From assembly GCA_002633025.1 (NCBI GenBank), contig NMRB01000051.1, positions 95,273 through 159,272 of the forward strand: 64,000 bases of DNA. Direction: 5' to 3'. The stretch comes from Notospermus geniculatus (taxonomy: Eukaryota; Nemertea; Pilidiophora; Heteronemertea; Lineidae). How positions within the stretch are numbered: the stretch's first letter is position 1; the number at the start of each line of letters is the position of its first letter. The position numbers and the translations under genes were made by a program. This document shows, piece by piece, positions 30,891 to 42,731 of this stretch. Under the pieces are notes generated by a model. It made no database searches. It saw only the letters and a program-made list of their open reading frames with translations, and had not been told where the DNA came from.

Positions 30891-33800
30891 GAACTTACAA
30901 TAGGCCGAAAATCCATGTGTACGCCCACATCAAAGTTTCATGCCATTGTTTTTGGCTGTAAAGTACTATCTTAAAAAATCATTACATAACTTTGTAGAGG
31001 GATCTCTCACTAAGCTAATGCTGATTGTTTAATGAAGAATCTCTTTGCCAACATTTCTAACGAATGTCTCCCGTTTCGAGTAGACCTACACAATGAAATA
31101 CAATAAAACGTACCTCCCATTCACACAAATTATAAAAGGCGAACAATGCCAAAAGAGGAATGAATTTGTATTGAAAACAGGTTTAAAGTCAAAATCACCG
31201 TTTATTCTCCATGGATCAAAAAAATGATTACATAACTTATTAGCGTTACTTCTCACCTAATCAAGGTTGAATCTGCGGGGAGAATACTTTTTTGTGAACT
31301 TCTAATTTAGTGCTCCCGGTTTTTGACCGCAAACCGCAAACTGACCACAACGTTTGCCATATATGGTCATCACGCTTTACGAGAAAGCCATGTACACGAA
31401 GCTATAGGTTCTAACACCCGTGNCGTATTCAACACACTTGAAATAGGAAACTATTAATGATCAAACGCACATGGTCGCCTTGTATCTCCCTAAATGAGAT
31501 TTTTCACTTTTTTTCAAAGTTGAGTGTACTCTTTCAACGTTCAAGCGTAGAAGCTATCAGATATGTTATTCTGAGAATTCGAAGAGCGAGTAGAAAAACT
31601 TCCCATGTATTCGAATCTCAAAGGAAAAGGATATGTTAGCTGTTAATGAGCCAATATTGCGTGTTTCAGGTTTCAAGAAATATCAGCCTGTTTCGTGTAA
31701 TTTGTCGTGTTTGAATTCCACCGGTGTTTTCTAAAGAGATGATGTTTGCATCAGATTGGTTCAAAGGACATCCAAGAGTTGATCATTCAACAAGTCGTTA
31801 TTTGAGTAAAGTAGTTCATTTTGAAAGCGACAAAGCCTGCCATGACAATATCAACTCAGCGCAAGGAGGCTCGATTAACAGTAGGATCGGAATTCATTCC
31901 CTGCGAGTTCATTTTTCCCCTTTCCAGCATTTAAGCACCCGAGAGATCGTTAAGTAGTGCAAAAATGCTCCAACAAGACCCAAGGGGCACGGTTTGCATA
32001 ATTCACTTTATTTAGTTTGCATGGTGCTGCATCCATTTTATGAAATTTAGATCGTTTAGCGTTGGCCATCACTTGATCGGGGTAATGCTGCTCTCTGGAC
32101 ACATGTCGGTGAAATCGCAACTCAGAATGGGGAACCGGAGGAACTAACGTCACGACGTGGCGCTGTGAGCGGTGCGACCCGTGTTTCTTTTTTCTAACGT
32201 TATTTCCATTTATTTCTGGCGTGAAAACAACCCTTTTGTTTCGATCGCCTGGCATTAAAATTTACATCATCTTGTAGCAGATGAAAATTTCTGCATTTGT
32301 CGGTGCTTTTTCCTTAAAATGAAGAGATAGGATGGCGATAATGACAACGTCTTTATCTCATTATTTATGTAGAAAAATGTAGAGCTAACTTTTTTATGAC
32401 GTAGCGTCAACACTTAAAACGACGTCAATGACGTCGGTTCGGTCACACCGCTCGCAGCGCCGACCTGTCGGGAAAAAACGGCACGCGGGTTCATCCTCCA
32501 TCCTCCTACAGTAGGGCTTTGATCTCGTTCCTCTTCATACACTCGCACACAAAGCCTTGCTGAAATTGGTCTACCAGCCAGCCAGGCATGAGGCGGTTAG
32601 AAAACCCTTGCGTAATCCATGTAATTTTGAGACAGCCCCTAATATCTTATTCAAAGCTCTTATAGTGACCACCTTCTACATCTTGAAGACCAATGTACAT
32701 GTGTTTAGTACAGGATGCTGAAAAATAGATCAGCCTTCCGATAACCATTTTACAAAGCTGATCGCCGCTTGAAGCCAGCAATACCATCAGGCAAAGTACA
32801 TTAGTGGGCCACTTTGATGTCCCCTTGTAAAGAATTGGACATCGTCTGACGAAAGGACACACATTAGCTGATCCAAAAGAAGCACCATTACTGACTTGGC
32901 GGCAGAGAACGAATTGGGTTTATTTCTCAGCAAAAAGTTATATCTGTGTTTCTGTGTTGGCTTCGAGAACATACCAATCATGACAATACATGTAGGAAGA
33001 AGTAAATGATCGTAACATTTTTATCACAGAAGCTAGAACTGAGGCATGGATTTCCCCATAGTCAATTTGATATAAAATCTAATTACATGTACCACTGGCT
33101 CCGAACCAGACGTCTTTGCTTTGCATGAGTGCATGGGCTGTGTTTGTTGTCTCGAGGTACACGCAACGTATCCCGCGCCCACCTGTACAGCCCGCGACAC
33201 ACGTATGTCATGGACTCGGAACATCATGAGGACGACACTCATCCATCACCCTGAGAATCATTCTGAGGCGAAGTTAATCCAGGAACATTGAAAAATTCAG
33301 CGAGTGATTGGCTGAATCATGGACATACCTCCATGGCTGAATTCGGCGGAGCCCAGTGCCCCCCCCCTCCCTCGCAAAAATGGTATGGATGTCGCCAGGG
33401 TCGGAACCAAGCGCGAGAAGGGGCGCGGCATTGAAGACTTTCGGTGCGAGGATGCCCGGGATTGAGCGAGGAGGGTAGGAGTGATTTGAAGGCTTGTCAG
33501 GGCAAGACGAATTTGAATGCCGTTGGTTGACCTGGCACAATGTGACCTTTCAAAGTCATTACACGGGTTTGTAAACTAAATATTGCGATAAATCTCCTTG
33601 ATAAATTCTTGGTACAACTACATGTACATGTAGGTATTGCATCAGCCAGAAAAACAATGGCAACAATGAAAAACAATGGTATCAATAATTGCCACAAATG
33701 TCAATTAACCTGATTATAATGTTCATACGTATTGAGCATCGTCAAGCCTGAGGGAGGGAAATACAGCGCGGAATATTTACGTTTGATAAATCCACGCACA

Positions 33801-35555
33801 GAAGCAGATAATGGTGTATTTAAAATTCAACCCAAAGGGGTCATTACGCGGAGGCTAACGACAGAAATACAGTATCGATCTTTACAAACTTGGCCTCGCC
33901 ATTCCAAGATAAGTTGATACGACGTTGACGTTTCATTCCTTTTTTTGCTCTTTGATTCAAAGATAAGGCCAAACATTCTCATCTTCTGATTTCAAAGCCC
34001 AAAGTTCTATACGTACTGTTAGAAGTTACAGATACCATGTAATTAACATATTGGGTTCAATGGACATCACCGTTGTGTTCTGGAATATTCTGTTCACGTT
34101 CTGTTTTAAGAAATCTGGGTGGGTATCGTTTTGCAAGAAATCAAAGTTTAGCCAGAAATTGAACATGTCTGTTGATTCCAACCTTTGTAATGCGATACAT
34201 TTCCATTAAGCCAGTACCGGCCAATAAGGTACATTCTTTGCACTTTTTATCCTGAGGCTCCAGACGTCTGCATCGCAATGCCAATGGCATTGTTGGATAC
34301 GACAACTTCCATTATATTTACACCCCTTAGGCTCCACCCCCTGGACCTCTGTAAAACCAAAAATACAGAGGTCGAGATACGATGAATTTTGGGCACAATC
34401 ATATTGTTTTCCTTCTCTGCCTAATTTATCAAAAAAATGGAAAAAAGGTCTATACGTTGTAGAAATTTTTGCAGTTAAACAGAAAATGTTACTATTTCAA
34501 ATTTTCAAATCCGACTTTACAACGCCAAATCTGGATTTTGTAGAACGTTTGGGCCCAAGAACTATGCATTCCCCCTTGCCTTGCTGCGCATGATTTAGCT
34601 TGATCTGTACTACTTCGGAGGAAAGGAATGGCTCACTTACAACCAGAGGGGTGCAAGGTGCAATGGGGCTAGTGGCTCTGATAAAACCAGGTGATGTATG
34701 AGTCAAAGTGGGAAGATGGGAAGAGGCCGTTCAGCTTCTTTTTTTATGTCACTTCTAATCACACCATGTGTAGATTCTTGCCGAAGTGAGATGCTGTTTT
34801 CCGAAATTCGGTCTAACATATCATTCTCTCAAGCCATTTTCATTAGTCAGACAACACATCCATCCATTGTTACCCCGAAAAAAGGCAAGTCGTGTTTCTT
34901 TGAAGTCATCACAAGGAAACTACCTATGGTTATCTCAGTATCTCAGTCCATCAGACACAAACCACTGTGTCTTTGTCCAACGCAACAAGCAAAAAATACC
35001 AGCCGTTCAATTACATCACTAACTTTGATGATGTACAGATTACCAATACATCAACTCCCTATTAATCTGTCGTAATCTATAGTAAATCAAGAAAGAAGAA
35101 ATGGATATTTGCACAAGATCAATATCTAATCTGGCCAAATGTGGCGAAAAACACGTATTCGGCACCAAGCACGCGTTTTTATCAGCAAGAACATCGAACC
35201 GTACCCCAAAGTGCTCGGTCAGTCACATTTTGAAATTGGAAATGGTAACCGTTTTTCTACGTTTTCTCGATTTGTGGCACGGCTGTGTGTGGCATTCTGT
35301 GTAATGTCCAAGTTTATTGACCAACACGTGAGATTTTGCCACCTTCGAATATCGTGTGCGTCATTCTACATGTAAATAGCGTTACTCCAAAACAAATTGT
35401 CATTTGCAGGACACAGAACACTGTGTTAACGAATAGAATTGTCAAGCTTGAGCAGGTACCACACCTGGATCAAAAACATCTTCTACTAGACTATACGTGA
35501 GGTCTTTTCGGCCTCATGAATCAGGGTTTTCTCGTGTTCGGAGAGGTTTCGAATA
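30891..35555. other. Long sparse stretch
   Basis: No gene, tRNA or complete element recognised. Frames up to 125 codons (for example from 34698) overlap others and show no domain. Two GC-rich segments (about 32090-32190 and 32400-32480) share GCTGTGAGCGGTGCGACC-like text in inverted orientation. A 66-codon minus-strand frame (33697 to 33497) starts with a signal-peptide-like stretch; see findings. Confidence 0.4.
31423..31423. other. Single-N assembly join inside a repeat
   Basis: The 14 bases before the N (TTCTAACACCCGTG) are the reverse complement of SINE text at 30766-30780, so the join falls at the edge of a second, inverted SINE copy whose head is missing. Confidence 0.6.
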
Positions 35556-35976
35556 TTTTTCCTGTACATTGGAACCTTTTCCTGTACATCAGAACCTTTC
35601 CCCTGTACATTGGACCTTTTTCCTTTACATCAGAACCTTTCTCCTGTACATCAGAACTTTTTTCCAGTACATTAGAATCTTTTTCCTGTATATTGAACCT
35701 TTTTCCTGTACATCGGAACTTTTTCCCAGTACATCAGAATCTTTTCCCTGCACATTGGACCTTTTTCCTGTACATCACTACCATTTTTCTGTATATCAGA
35801 ACCTTTTTCCTGTACCGGTACATTGGACCTTTTTTCCTGTACACCAGAATCTTTTCCCTGTATATCAGAACCTTTCCCCTGTACATCAGAACCTTTTCCC
35901 TGTACATCAGAACCTTTTCCCTGTACATCAGAGCCTTTTCCCTGCACATCAGAACCTTTTTCCATTACATCAGAAT
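35556..35976 (+). repeat. 21-bp minisatellite, about 20 copies
   Basis: The unit is CTTTTCCCTGTACATCAGAAC with variants (CATTGGA, TATATCAG, CAGTACAT). Spacing is 21 bp, e.g. GTACATCAG at 35881, 35902 and 35923. The last six units are almost identical and the first half is diverse, so the right end expanded most recently. Because 21 is a multiple of three and the unit lacks stops in several frames, open frames of 230 and 217 codons (+) and 97 codons (-) cross it; the first reads as a 7-residue repeat LFPVHQN. I treat these as by-products of the repeat. Confidence 0.9.
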
Positions 35977-38367
35977 CAAACCACCTGGTGCCAGGATTTC
36001 TTCAGCCGATCGAATTCCTGCCAAACCGATGACAGATACTTTTACCGATGCATCACACAGAATCGATCTCCAACCATTATATACTTTATACATCAAAGCA
36101 CGAAGACAAATTTCATTATACGTGAGAATAAAAATCACAGATCAAAGCATATTTTTTTCGTACTATTGATTGTTGGTAATGGCCGGTGAGTTTTCCTTGT
36201 TCGAAACTTGATAATGCGGCAGAGTATCGGTGGACGGAATCGATCACTTCATGCCAATCTTTCCCTGATCACTGGTAACAGGGATTGCATCAGATTTTTT
36301 AATCAGGGCGCGGCCGAAGCCAGAGCATTATTGGCCCTACTAAGGCCGCGCTTATTTTTTTATTCTTTGGTTTACGGGCACAAAGATTTTGAGCCCAGGT
36401 ACGGAGGACGAAATAAAAATTGAAAAAAAAAAACTTGTGCATTTGTATTGCAAAATTCAAGTAAAAGCATAGTCTTTATTCATATGACCCATGGTGTCAC
36501 AGAGTTGTAAGAGCGTCGATTTGGTACACTAGGAATACCGTTACAACACAAAGAGACCCACAACACGGACAACTCATACCAGCCGAAGTAATAAACTGAT
36601 ATTTCTACCCCGGGATTGTTCAGACGCAGTGTTCTCCACGCCAGTTAAAAAAAGGGCGGCCCGCCCCTCTTAAAAATACCGACAGGAAAATCCGCCCCTC
36701 TTAAAAACGGCCCGCCCCTCTTAAAAATTCGTCCGCCCTAATATTTATGGTTTAGATCAGTCAATTATGCATCTCAGATACTCAGAAAACGCATCTCAGG
36801 GCACCTAAAAGCCAAATTTCGCTGCGGGAGGGCCCCAGACCCCCCGTCAGAAGTCACCTCACGCGGTGCCTTCGACACCACACCTACTGCACCCCTCTTA
36901 GACCAAACGGTATCAATATATCTCCATGTCCTAATTACAAACGTCTCATCCGACCCGTGAAGACATCACGGCCTAAAAGCCACTTGAGCCAGATTCATAT
37001 AATATTGAGAACAATAATATATTCGCCTAATGACGGATTTCAGTTGATATTGGTGTCTGTGTTTGAGAAGCGAGGGCGATGAAGCCCGTGATATATGGCG
37101 TCGAGACTTGAGAACGTGTCTGTCTGACGATGTGGATTTTACTAATCAGAAGTTTACAAATGCAGTGGGTTGCTGTCAGTATTTGGCAGCACTTCCTTTC
37201 AACAAGACATCGACATGGGACCTAACCTGATTGGCTTCCAATACAATTTCTACTGCGATGACACCTAATGCCCTTCCGCTGCGAATACTGACCAGTGACT
37301 GCTGCCATTTCCCAGTACCGTATATGTAGACCCAGTGCTGCCATCTACCCTTCGAGGTACCTACTAATGCTTTCACAGATGGTTTACATGGGTACCGCTA
37401 GGTGCGCAGCTATTAGTACTAAGGTTTATGACGAGATGTGCTTGGCATAACCAATGGGTAATAACTTCGCCATGACGAACTGTGCTTGTCATAGGCTACC
37501 CATCGTGTCTACAAGGCCATCGACTGCGTCTTTAGCCTTGTCCCAATCATGTCATCTTTTGCGTTAACTCATAAATTATAAATGAATCTGACCCCAACTT
37601 GACCCCGCCTCCAAGCCAATCAGAACTCGTGAAACAAATCACCGGTTGGCACTTTCTCTTCTCTTCTCGCACACATTTATAACACGGATTCTAATTGGCA
37701 CATCGATTAGCCTTCGCACACCGATGATTGGCTGAGGCGCTGAACTCCTCAGAGGCGGGAAATGTGACGGATTCAAACCAGGCTAGATGCGCGCCAGGCC
37801 ATAAAGATAATCTGGTGAGAATCAGATGATCATACCCAGCGAAAAGGCAACTCCAGGGTGGCCAAAAATCCTCATTAAAGTACGATCTGTCTCACAGAAG
37901 AGCCTCTTTTTCTGTGGACCAATGAAATATTCGAAAATACTGCAGTGATGTCATCCCTTAAACTGATTAACCACGGTAACAAATAATGTCCTGAAAGAGC
38001 GCATTTTTCTAAAAACCAACCTAAATGAACTCAAGAAAAAATTCGCGTTATCTAAATGCAGACATCATTAAAGTTTTATGTTCCAAGTACTCAGACCTTA
38101 GTGATCAATTTTAATTCATTCTTCGTCATTGAAATAACACCGGCGGAGCTGCCAAATTAATTTGTTTCTTTAATTTGGTCGAAAATAAATTCAAAGAAAA
38201 ACAAGTCGACGTCGAGCTCAGTTTTTGTCTGTAGATTTTTTTCGTTATCGCTGCATGATAAACGCCTTCAAAACTGACGTTGAAATGTACGAGCGTCTAC
38301 GTGCAATGTACAGTAACGTGGTGATGTTGATCGAATGTGTTCCAGAAATCATTTTTTGAAGACTTAC
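35977..38367. other. Unrecognised stretch with a short GC-rich tandem
   Basis: No gene recognised. 36655-36735 carries three CCGCCCCTCTTAAAAA units. The surrounding text (GTGTTCTCCACGCC, GGGAGGGCCCCAGACCCCCC, GCGGTGCCTTCGACACC) looks like a dispersed repeat. A minus-strand frame at 37376-37176 reads protein-like but is bounded by GGCAGCAC/GTGCTGCC words seen in other repeats here. Confidence 0.4.
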
Positions 38368-38444
38368 AATTAAATTCGTGGCCCGTTCGTCCAGCTTATG
38401 AAGTTTTCCCACTACCTTCGTGATTCTTCCTTCAGGAACATATC
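38368..38444 (-). CDS. Candidate internal microexon, unknown protein
   Basis: On the minus strand a pyrimidine-rich acceptor (ttggttttttcatcag) precedes 77 bases open in one frame, encoding about YVPEGRITKVVGKLHKLDER plus ATNLI, followed by a consensus donor GTAAGT (38367-38362). Length and site quality suit a small internal exon. I recognise no family and have no flanking exon, and a MITE starts 34 bases upstream in the would-be intron (38479-38627). An alternative AAG|GTAGTG donor lies inside. It could be chance. Confidence 0.25.
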
Positions 38445-38478
38445 CTGATGAAAAAACCAATGTGACAACGTCATTAAT

Positions 38479-38627
38479 GGGAGGTTTAGAAATCAACGAT
38501 AAACGTTAACGTTAACGACGACGTTATTTTTGAACTTAAAATGCAATATAAAATCTGGTGAATGTGTAGTATAGAAAAATAACGTTGTCGTACAGTTTAC
38601 GTTAATCGTTTGATTTCTAAACCTCCC
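38479..38627. mobile_element. 149-bp MITE, GGGAGGTTTAGAA ends
   Basis: GGGAGGTTTAGAAATCAACG and the inverted right end GGGAGGTTTAGAAATCAAAC; inner ACGTTAACG blocks and AAAATGCAATATAAAATCTG as in the 30002 copy. Confidence 0.75.
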
Positions 38628-39726
38628 TATTTTCGAAAATCTACGATTTTAGGATATCTGCCAAACACGATGAATATTCGAAAAATCTTCAATTCAAGTC
38701 GCCAAGATGGCAAAATAAACGATAAACCCCAGAAATAATGACATGTGCACCAGAGAACGACATTCAAACCAGAATCAAACTAATCTCACATTTGTTTTTT
38801 CCACCTCATGACATGTACACCGTTTGACTGCATCCCAAACATCAAACAACGATCATCATTATTTGAAACCAACCAATCTGTAACGTCTTTTAAACGCAAA
38901 AGACATCATTAAAGAGCGATTTATGCGCCGACATTAAAGCGGGAATTAGATTTGGCAAGGGGAACATCCCTTGTAATCAAATTGGAAAGTAAACACAGGG
39001 ATCAAAGCTTTAGCAAAATCGTCATATCTGATATAGCAGCGGCTAGGTATAGTCTAGATTGAGGATATTTGCGTTTTGTGGTTGTTTGAGAACAGAAGTC
39101 GTGCAGACACCATTGTACATGTACATGTACAACCACTACAGTAGGCTCGCGTATACCCCGCCGTCAAAGCTAGCACCGATTCGTTCTGGTCACGTCTTCT
39201 GTGTATCTTCAAGACGAAGTGTATGCCTGGTGACTTTCCAGGCTCGCCTTATTCCCGTCAAAGTAAACACCGGTGGTACACCCGTTGGCTAACAGACTCC
39301 AAGGCAATCCATTATTACAAAACAATAGGCATGAGTGTACCAGTGTTGATATAAGCGAAAACACCAACTTGGCTTCCTGGTTTATGAACTCTGGTGCTCC
39401 GCTGACATAATGGTGCACCTGCGGCAGGATCTTGCGATCACCTGTTACGATTTCTACCAGAGCGATAATGGCCAACCAAATACAATCTTATATCCGCTTT
39501 GGGGAGGACAGACGCCATGAAATGTCACCTTTGCGCTGGTTGGTGGCAGGTGACCACGAGGGCCAGCTTTTGCTTTCGTATGTTAGATTGCTTTGCTGGA
39601 TTTGATAAGGAGAATAAAGAAGTTTTTCTCAGCTCAAAGTTTTCAGTACCACTATCATCATTTGTTGACTCCTACTACATAGGCCACTGCCAACGTCCGC
39701 TGTAGAATTGTGCATGTGTAGATGAC
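38628..39726. other. Unrecognised stretch
   Basis: (TACATG)n lies at 39115-39130. A minus-strand frame (39475 to 39209, 88 codons) has mixed composition but no recognised domain and no paired splice sites that I trust. Nothing else seen. Confidence 0.4.
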
Positions 39727-39970
39727 AGGCGTCTACACCATGAACATTTCAAAAACATCCAGCTGCAACATTTCCAAAACACCGTTGTTTTCAGTGTGTT
39801 GCACGGTCTGGGCTGGACCTGCAACTTTTGCAACACAATTTGAAAACATGTTTTTATAATTGTTGCAGAGTGTAGACCAACCCCGAAACAAGCCGAAACG
39901 TTTCCAAAACAGTTTTCAAAATGTTTTGTCGCAGAAATGTTTTGAAAATGTTGATGGTGTAGACAGGCCT
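39727..39970. mobile_element. MITE of about 244 bp, AGGCGTCTACACCAT ends
   Basis: AGGCGTCTACACCATGAACA at the left against the inverted right end AGGCCTGTCTACACCATCAA. The interior is filled with AACATTTTGAAAAC / GTTTTCAAAATGTT words in both directions, so it is largely self-complementary. The 150-codon minus frame crossing it is a shadow. Confidence 0.65.
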
Positions 39971-40258
39971 TAAAGAAAGAACGTCCACTGTAAAGGTCAG
40001 TCCTACAACCATGATCGATTTTGTCCATTTCTTCAAATTCGCTGTCACAGCTGACGATACCAGAGAGTGGGCACTGGCTGTAGGCTAATCGACTGGAACC
40101 TATTACTAATGTGAAATTGACAAGCAAGCCGCAAAACCCCGATGATCAATGGGCACGACCTAAAATCTGCACGTCATTGGTCGACATACAGTAATCTCGC
40201 GCATACTCAACGGTCAGCACGATAATTCCTCATACATGTAGGTGCCAGTCAGTCTTTA

Positions 40259-40350
40259 AGGCGGTGACAGACTGACGCGTAAGGAAAGCGTTCAACCAAT
40301 CAGGTAGGCGGTAACACGGGCCGAAACACCTACCGAAGAATCTGATTGGA
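40259..40350. mobile_element. Truncated AAGGCGGTGACAG MITE
   Basis: Starts after a TA (40257-40258) with AAGGCGGTGACAGACTGACG and keeps CAACCAATCAGGTAGGCGGT and CACCTACCGAAGAATCTGATTGG from the 9295-9445 family; the right end is missing. A small internal deletion removes the GCAGCGCGTCC segment. Confidence 0.7.
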
Positions 40351-41020
40351 ATCTGATTAGCACGGCTACAGATGGCGCGGCCATTAAGTGACGTCGTTTT
40401 CGCGCCTCCAACAATGTGTGCCAATAGAGAAGTAACTGAAGAGTCAGTGCATGCAGCGCAACTGTCGCCGGGCGACCTAACTACAACGTAATGGTGTGAC
40501 CTCTCGCCGGGATTTTCGCACACACGGGTTTGGCACGGGTCTGGAAAAGCACGGGTATTTTTATGTAGTGTAACCAGGGCTACTGAATGGCCTCTTTGAT
40601 GTGAGCGATATTGGAACGACGCGACGGCTTCAAGTGACATACATGTAGCGAAAGCAAACACCTTCCACCGAGCCAAAACACGTGAACAAAGACACCTTCA
40701 TTATCCTGAACAAATCAGTGTAATTTCAAAACTATTCAGGCAATTTGAAATATAAATCTCTCTTTAAAAACCACTTTGAATACAAGTTATATGATTATAT
40801 AATTATAACTGAGAAGTTATAGTTATTGCCTGGGGAGTTACCACCACACCCCGTAATCTCGTTTGCTCTTGAAATCAATTTAGAGGTATACATAATTAGT
40901 ACATGTACTGTATTATTTCTTCACGTTACGTACATACATTTTGTACCGATCCATATTTTTTACACAGATTTCCTTTCAATTGATAGGTTTGACTTTGTTT
41001 TAGCTGTAGAGGCAGCACAT
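40351..41020. other. Unrecognised stretch
   Basis: Nothing recognised. The 148-codon minus frame (40676-40230) overlaps the truncated MITE. Confidence 0.4.
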
Positions 41021-41022
41021 TA

Positions 41023-41362
41023 GGGGCCGTCTCAAAATTGTTTTGATGCCAAAAAAGACGAAGTGACTTCGTCTGGGGGAGGGGTTTCTCGATTTGGGCA
41101 ACCCCACTTCATCTTTTTTGAAAAAAATTGGCATCACTTCGCTCTTTTTACAGGAGAATAACTTTTTTTATATGCAGTCTTCAGAAAGGAACAAGGTTCT
41201 TGTTACATGGGCCTACTATGGACTGTATGAGTCGGAGACTTCCCACTTTGGATGAAGCCAATGTCAAGTGCACACTTCATCTTTTCAAGGGGGGAGGGGG
41301 TCAGGGAAAAGATGAAGTCACTTCGTCTTTTTTGGCATCAATGTAATTTTAAGACGGCCTCT
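41023..41362. mobile_element. 340-bp MITE, GGGGCCGTCT ends, TA target duplication
   Basis: The left end GGGGCCGTCTCAAAATTGTT and the inverted right end AGAGGCCGTCTTAAAATTAC are both followed by GATGCCAAAAAAGACGAAGTGACTTC. TA at 41021-41022 and 41363-41364. It also has inner ACTTCATCTTTTTT / AAAAGATGAAGT blocks. Confidence 0.75.
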
Positions 41363-41679
41363 TAATATCCGATATAAATTACAAAACAAATCCGTGTCAT
41401 TTTTCTACAGCACCACTTGCTAAAGAAATAGCAATTATTTTTAAAAAGTACCTTCCACGAACCCGCTGTCAATAATAAGCACGGAGAACAATAATCTAAT
41501 TTATTGTTACAATACGCCTTAAACAAACAACGGATAATATTGATATCAAATAGCAGAAATTGTAATTTATTGATAAAAAATGGAAATACCCCCAAGGTAT
41601 AACACGCCCATGTGAAAAACACTGAGTAATATTATAGGGGAATGCATCATTTTAGGTAGCTTAAAGGTAAGTTTAATTG

Positions 41680-41880
41680 ATGGAATATTATACACATGCT
41701 GGGATCAAACTGGAAGAAATTGACACTAAGTCTGATTCTTTTGTTATTGATTCTCCGTATGAGTTAATCCACCCTATCATGGACGAGACTATACGTACAT
41801 TTGAAACGCACATTTCATGTATTTTTGTCGAAGAGATGAAGCGGAACAGAAAGTTACAGAAAATGTCTGGACATTGCTGA
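41680..41880 (+). CDS. Short protein-like open frame, unknown
   Basis: ATG at 41680 opens 66 codons (MEYYTHAGIKLEEIDTKSDS, later IHPIMDETIRTF and VEEMKRNRK) ending at TGA. Composition is acidic and mixed with no low-complexity bias, which stands out from the repeat-shadow frames, but no family is recognised. A stop lies two codons upstream, so it is either a tiny complete frame or chance; I see no convincing splice sites. Confidence 0.15.
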   Translation: MEYYTHAGIKLEEIDTKSDSFVIDSPYELIHPIMDETIRTFETHISCIFVEEMKRNRKLQKMSGHC

Positions 41881-42537
41881 GAAGACTTTTTGCAATTCTG
41901 TCATTTGTGTTTTTTATTTACCAAATGACAATGAAGGTGTGGGAGTATCAAATATACATGTATTACTAGTAATTTGAAACATTTTAGTTATTATTATTAT
42001 TATTATTAGATAAGCATTGCATCAGATCTGATGGTCACACAAAGAAGCAGTGACGTCGAAGTTTCGTTTTTTTTAGTATCCACTATGACTATTTGAAACT
42101 TGTAACTAACTATTATCATATTTACATTTGCAGACGCAATAATTATGACTTTTTATTCGTTTTCTTTCACATTTCTGATGTTATTTACATCTCACCTCCT
42201 AGATGTTGCAGTTGACAAAATTCTTCACTGTGCTCACCGACATCGAGTTGACCTTCGGTCAAGGTCGTATTGGTTGCCATGGTAACTTAGAGTTCAAGGT
42301 CATGGTCACGGGCAATCGATTCGCAAAATCGCTTTCGTCCACAGGCTAAGAAGGGTAGCAGGAAGAAAATTCTTTAATACGTAAGCCTTGCAAATGGACA
42401 TGAATAAAAACAAGCAAATGCTTTATGCCATTCTGCTGTACAAATGCACTGAAGGGTCCTTGGCAAAACATGCTACCAAAAATAGATGAACGATTTTTGA
42501 TGCTACCAATACTATTTACGTGACTCCTATACCAGAA
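41881..42537. other. Unrecognised stretch with an (ATT)n microsatellite
   Basis: (ATT)n lies at about 41987-42009. The rest is unrecognised. Confidence 0.5.
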
Positions 42538-42539
42538 TA

Positions 42540-42731
42540 GAGGCCTTGCAATGACGTCATCCTGGCGGCCATGCTGAGGGGCAAGTGGGCAGAGGTGTGA
42601 ACTGACCGTGACGTGGCCTTCGTGAAGTGCGCGACGCCAGTGTTTGACGTAACGTCATTGGGACATTTCGCTGCGCCTCTGCAGTATGTGCCCCCCAGCA
42701 TGGCGGCTTGTGACGTCATTTGCAAGGCCTC
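42540..42731. mobile_element. 192-bp MITE, GAGGCCTTGCAA ends, TA target duplication
   Basis: GAGGCCTTGCAATGACGTCA at the left and the inverted right end GAGGCCTTGCAAATGACGTCA, followed by GCGGCCATGCTGAGGGG or GCCGCCATGCTGGGGGG. TA at 42538-42539 and 42732-42733. Each arm carries one TGACGTCA, so each insertion of this family spreads two CREB/ATF-type palindromes. Confidence 0.8.

Noticed and set aside
35497-36189. 230-codon open frame as a repeat protein
   Set aside because: It coincides with a 21-bp minisatellite open in several frames on both strands; nothing outside the array supports coding.
37176-37376. Minus-strand 66-codon frame as an exon
   Set aside because: It reads protein-like but is bounded by GGCAGCAC / GTGCTGCC words that recur in other repeats here (24.1 and 29.5 kb), and the acceptor is weak.
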